6,095 bases of DNA. It comes from Bacteroidales bacterium. GTDB taxonomy: Bacteria; Bacteroidota; Bacteroidia; Bacteroidales; P3. The stretch lies in the NCBI GenBank assembly GCA_023227645.1, contig JALNVJ010000098.1, positions 1 through 6,095 of the forward strand, given 5' to 3'. Under the pieces are notes generated by a model that saw only the letters and a list, made by a program, of their open reading frames with translations, was not told where the DNA came from and made no database searches. The stretch's first letter is position 1. Each line of letters begins with the position of its first letter. Below are positions 4,393 through 6,095 of the stretch, one piece after another. A program made the translations under genes and the position numbers.

Positions 4393-6081
4393 ATGAATTT
4401 AATATTTCAGACACTCACGTTCTTAGGAGGTTTAGGTCTATTCCTTTATGGAATGAAAACAATGAGTGATTCTTTGCAAAGAATGACTGGTGATAAGCTT
4501 AGGAGTTTTCTTTCTAAAATGACATCAAACCCTTTTAGAGGAATATTAACAGGGATGGGAATAACTACAATTATCCAATCATCTTCTGCCACAACTGTAA
4601 TGGTTGTTAGTTTCGTAAATGCTGGTGCTCTAACTTTAGCAGGCGCTGTTTCTGTTATTATGGGGGCAAATATAGGAACCACAGTTACGGCTTGGATAGT
4701 GGCTCTTCTTGGTTTTAAATTCAATATTTCTGAATATATTCTTCCAATTATTGCAATCGCAACTCCTTTATTATTCGTAAGATCTAAAGAAAATTTAGGA
4801 CATTTTTTAATTGGATTTGGTCTTTTGTTTTTAGGTTTACAAATGATTACTAGTAATGTGCCAGATTTCACAGATGCTAAATACAGTGGTGTTTTAGAGT
4901 TTATTGCTGGTATGTCAAATTATGGATTTTTCTCAATACTTTTATTTGTTCTTATCGGAACTATTTTTACTTTCATAATTCAATCCTCTTCAGCAATGAT
5001 GGCCGTTACTCTTGTTATGTGTTTAAAAGGATTAATTACTTTTGAAATGGGAGCAGCTTTAGTTTTGGGAGAAAATATTGGAACCACAATAACTGCAAAT
5101 TTAGCTGCATCTGTTGCAAATAAAACAGCCAAACAAGCTGCAAGAGCTCACTTAATATTTAATGTTATTGGTGTTGTTTGGATATTACTTTTGTTTAATC
5201 AAGTTCTTTTTGTAATAGATAAGTTCTCAATTAGTGTTGGCGGTGGATCCCCATTTACTAATGTTGCATCAATTCCAACTGCACTAGCACTTTTCCATAG
5301 TTTCTTTAATATCTTTAATTCTTTTATGTTGGTTTGGTTTATACCTCAAATTATTAAGATTGTTGAAAGGATGGTTCCAATTTATAAAGATTCTGATGAA
5401 GAATTCCGTTTAAAATTTATACCTTCAGGTTATATATCTGCGGGTGAATTAACAATAGAACCTGCGAAAAGAGAAATTGAGATATTTTCTAAAAGGTTAA
5501 TTAAAATGTATGATATGCTACATCAGTTAACTGAAATTAAGGATGATAAAAAATTTAAAGAGATTTTTGAAAGAGTCTTGAAATATGAAGAAATAACTGA
5601 TAGGATGGAACTTGAGATTGCAAATTACTTAACAAAGGCATCAGAACATGATTTAAGCCATAAAGCTTCATTATATATTAGTTCGATGTTAAGAATTGTT
5701 GATAATCTTGAAAGTATTGGTGATAGTTGTAATCAGATTGCAATAACCCTTGATTCAAAAAAGAAATCGGGTATTGTTTTTGAAAAAGAATTAACACATA
5801 AATTAGATATTATGTTTGCTTATGTTCGTGATGCATTAATTTTAATGGATGATAATTTACAATCAGATTATAATGATATTACAGCAGAGAAGGCAAATGA
5901 AATGGAAGCAAAAATTAATCAATATAGAGATACATTAAGAGATGAGCATACAGAGGCTATTAAAACTAAACAATACTCTTATCAAACTGGTATTTTCTAT
6001 AGTAGTCTTTATGCACAATGTGAAAAATTGGCTGACTTTGTAATAAATGTTACTGAAGCAGTTGAAAAAGTTAATGAATAA
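4393..6081 (+). CDS. Na+/phosphate cotransporter family protein with PhoU-like C-terminal domain
   Basis: This is an inner-membrane protein of the Na/Pi cotransporter II (PNaS, NptA/YjbB-like) family, expected to move inorganic phosphate coupled to sodium; direction and substrate are inferred from the family. The membrane part (about 1-330) has two inverted half-repeats, each with the diagnostic QSSS motif (62-65 in QSSSATT, 197-200 in QSSSAMM) and a paired GxNIGTT motif (GANIGTT 91-97, GENIGTT 226-232). Roughly eight to ten hydrophobic segments are visible. The C-terminal part (about 350-560) is charged and helical and fits a cytoplasmic PhoU-like domain, as in many 550-600 residue members. 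At 562 residues the gene looks complete. The start at 4393 is supported by the promoter 32 bp upstream and by the early FLGGLGLFLYGMK segment typical of the family. It has its own promoter after the dnaA terminator. No pst or pho gene is in view. Confidence 0.93.
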   Translation: MNLIFQTLTFLGGLGLFLYGMKTMSDSLQRMTGDKLRSFLSKMTSNPFRGILTGMGITTIIQSSSATTVMVVSFVNAGALTLAGAVSVIMGANIGTTVTAWIVALLGFKFNISEYILPIIAIATPLLFVRSKENLGHFLIGFGLLFLGLQMITSNVPDFTDAKYSGVLEFIAGMSNYGFFSILLFVLIGTIFTFIIQSSSAMMAVTLVMCLKGLITFEMGAALVLGENIGTTITANLAASVANKTAKQAARAHLIFNVIGVVWILLLFNQVLFVIDKFSISVGGGSPFTNVASIPTALALFHSFFNIFNSFMLVWFIPQIIKIVERMVPIYKDSDEEFRLKFIPSGYISAGELTIEPAKREIEIFSKRLIKMYDMLHQLTEIKDDKKFKEIFERVLKYEEITDRMELEIANYLTKASEHDLSHKASLYISSMLRIVDNLESIGDSCNQIAITLDSKKKSGIVFEKELTHKLDIMFAYVRDALILMDDNLQSDYNDITAEKANEMEAKINQYRDTLRDEHTEAIKTKQYSYQTGIFYSSLYAQCEKLADFVINVTEAVEKVNE

Positions 6082-6095
6082 ATAACAGAAATGAA

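Noticed and set aside
4446..4871. Minus-strand open frame of 141 codons inside the phosphate transporter gene
   Set aside because: It lies opposite the strongly conserved membrane domain. The minus-strand frames at 1344-1619, 1814-2008 and 3639-3857 are likewise opposite real genes and were left out.
6091..6095. Start of a further gene after the phosphate transporter
   Set aside because: An ATG begins 10 bp after the stop codon, but only five bases remain, so nothing can be said.
1..6095. Mobile element, defence system or other novel gene cluster
   Set aside because: All five genes are recognisable housekeeping genes, and I saw no transposase, integrase, terminal inverted repeats or toxin-antitoxin pair.

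Overview
The window looks like core chromosome from an AT-rich member of the Bacteroidota. Three things support this. None of the five genes has a convincing Shine-Dalgarno sequence before its start. Several upstream regions carry the Bacteroidota -7 element TAnnTTTG. The DnaA protein reads like a Bacteroidales/Flavobacteriales homologue (KTWFEP in domain I, GNKDHATVLHACK in domain IV). I cannot name a genus.

Layout: (1) 1-584, minus strand: 5' part of prmC, the release-factor glutamine methyltransferase, cut by the window edge at the tyrosine of its NPPY motif. (2) 585-794: a divergent promoter region with -7 elements in both directions and three copies of AAGTGTTTTT. (3) 795-2458, plus strand: ribD, the bifunctional riboflavin enzyme, and a YigZ/IMPACT family gene, 2 bp apart and probably one operon. 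(4) 2459-2844: a 386 bp non-coding region with five DnaA-box-like 9-mers, two possible promoters, a 15 bp dyad and a very AT-rich stretch. It is probably the dnaA control region and possibly a replication origin. (5) 2845-4272: dnaA, followed by a strong hairpin terminator. (6) 4393-6081: a Na/Pi cotransporter with a PhoU-like tail, behind the best promoter match in the window.

The genes are housekeeping functions: release-factor modification, flavin synthesis, a translation-linked conserved protein, replication initiation and phosphate transport. I see no mobile element, CRISPR array, defence locus, tRNA or rRNA, and no novel multi-gene system. The points most worth a second look are the DnaA-box cluster, a serine in place of the first Walker A glycine of DnaA, the AAGTGTTTTT repeats, and the sharp change in strand composition between ribD-yigZ and dnaA.
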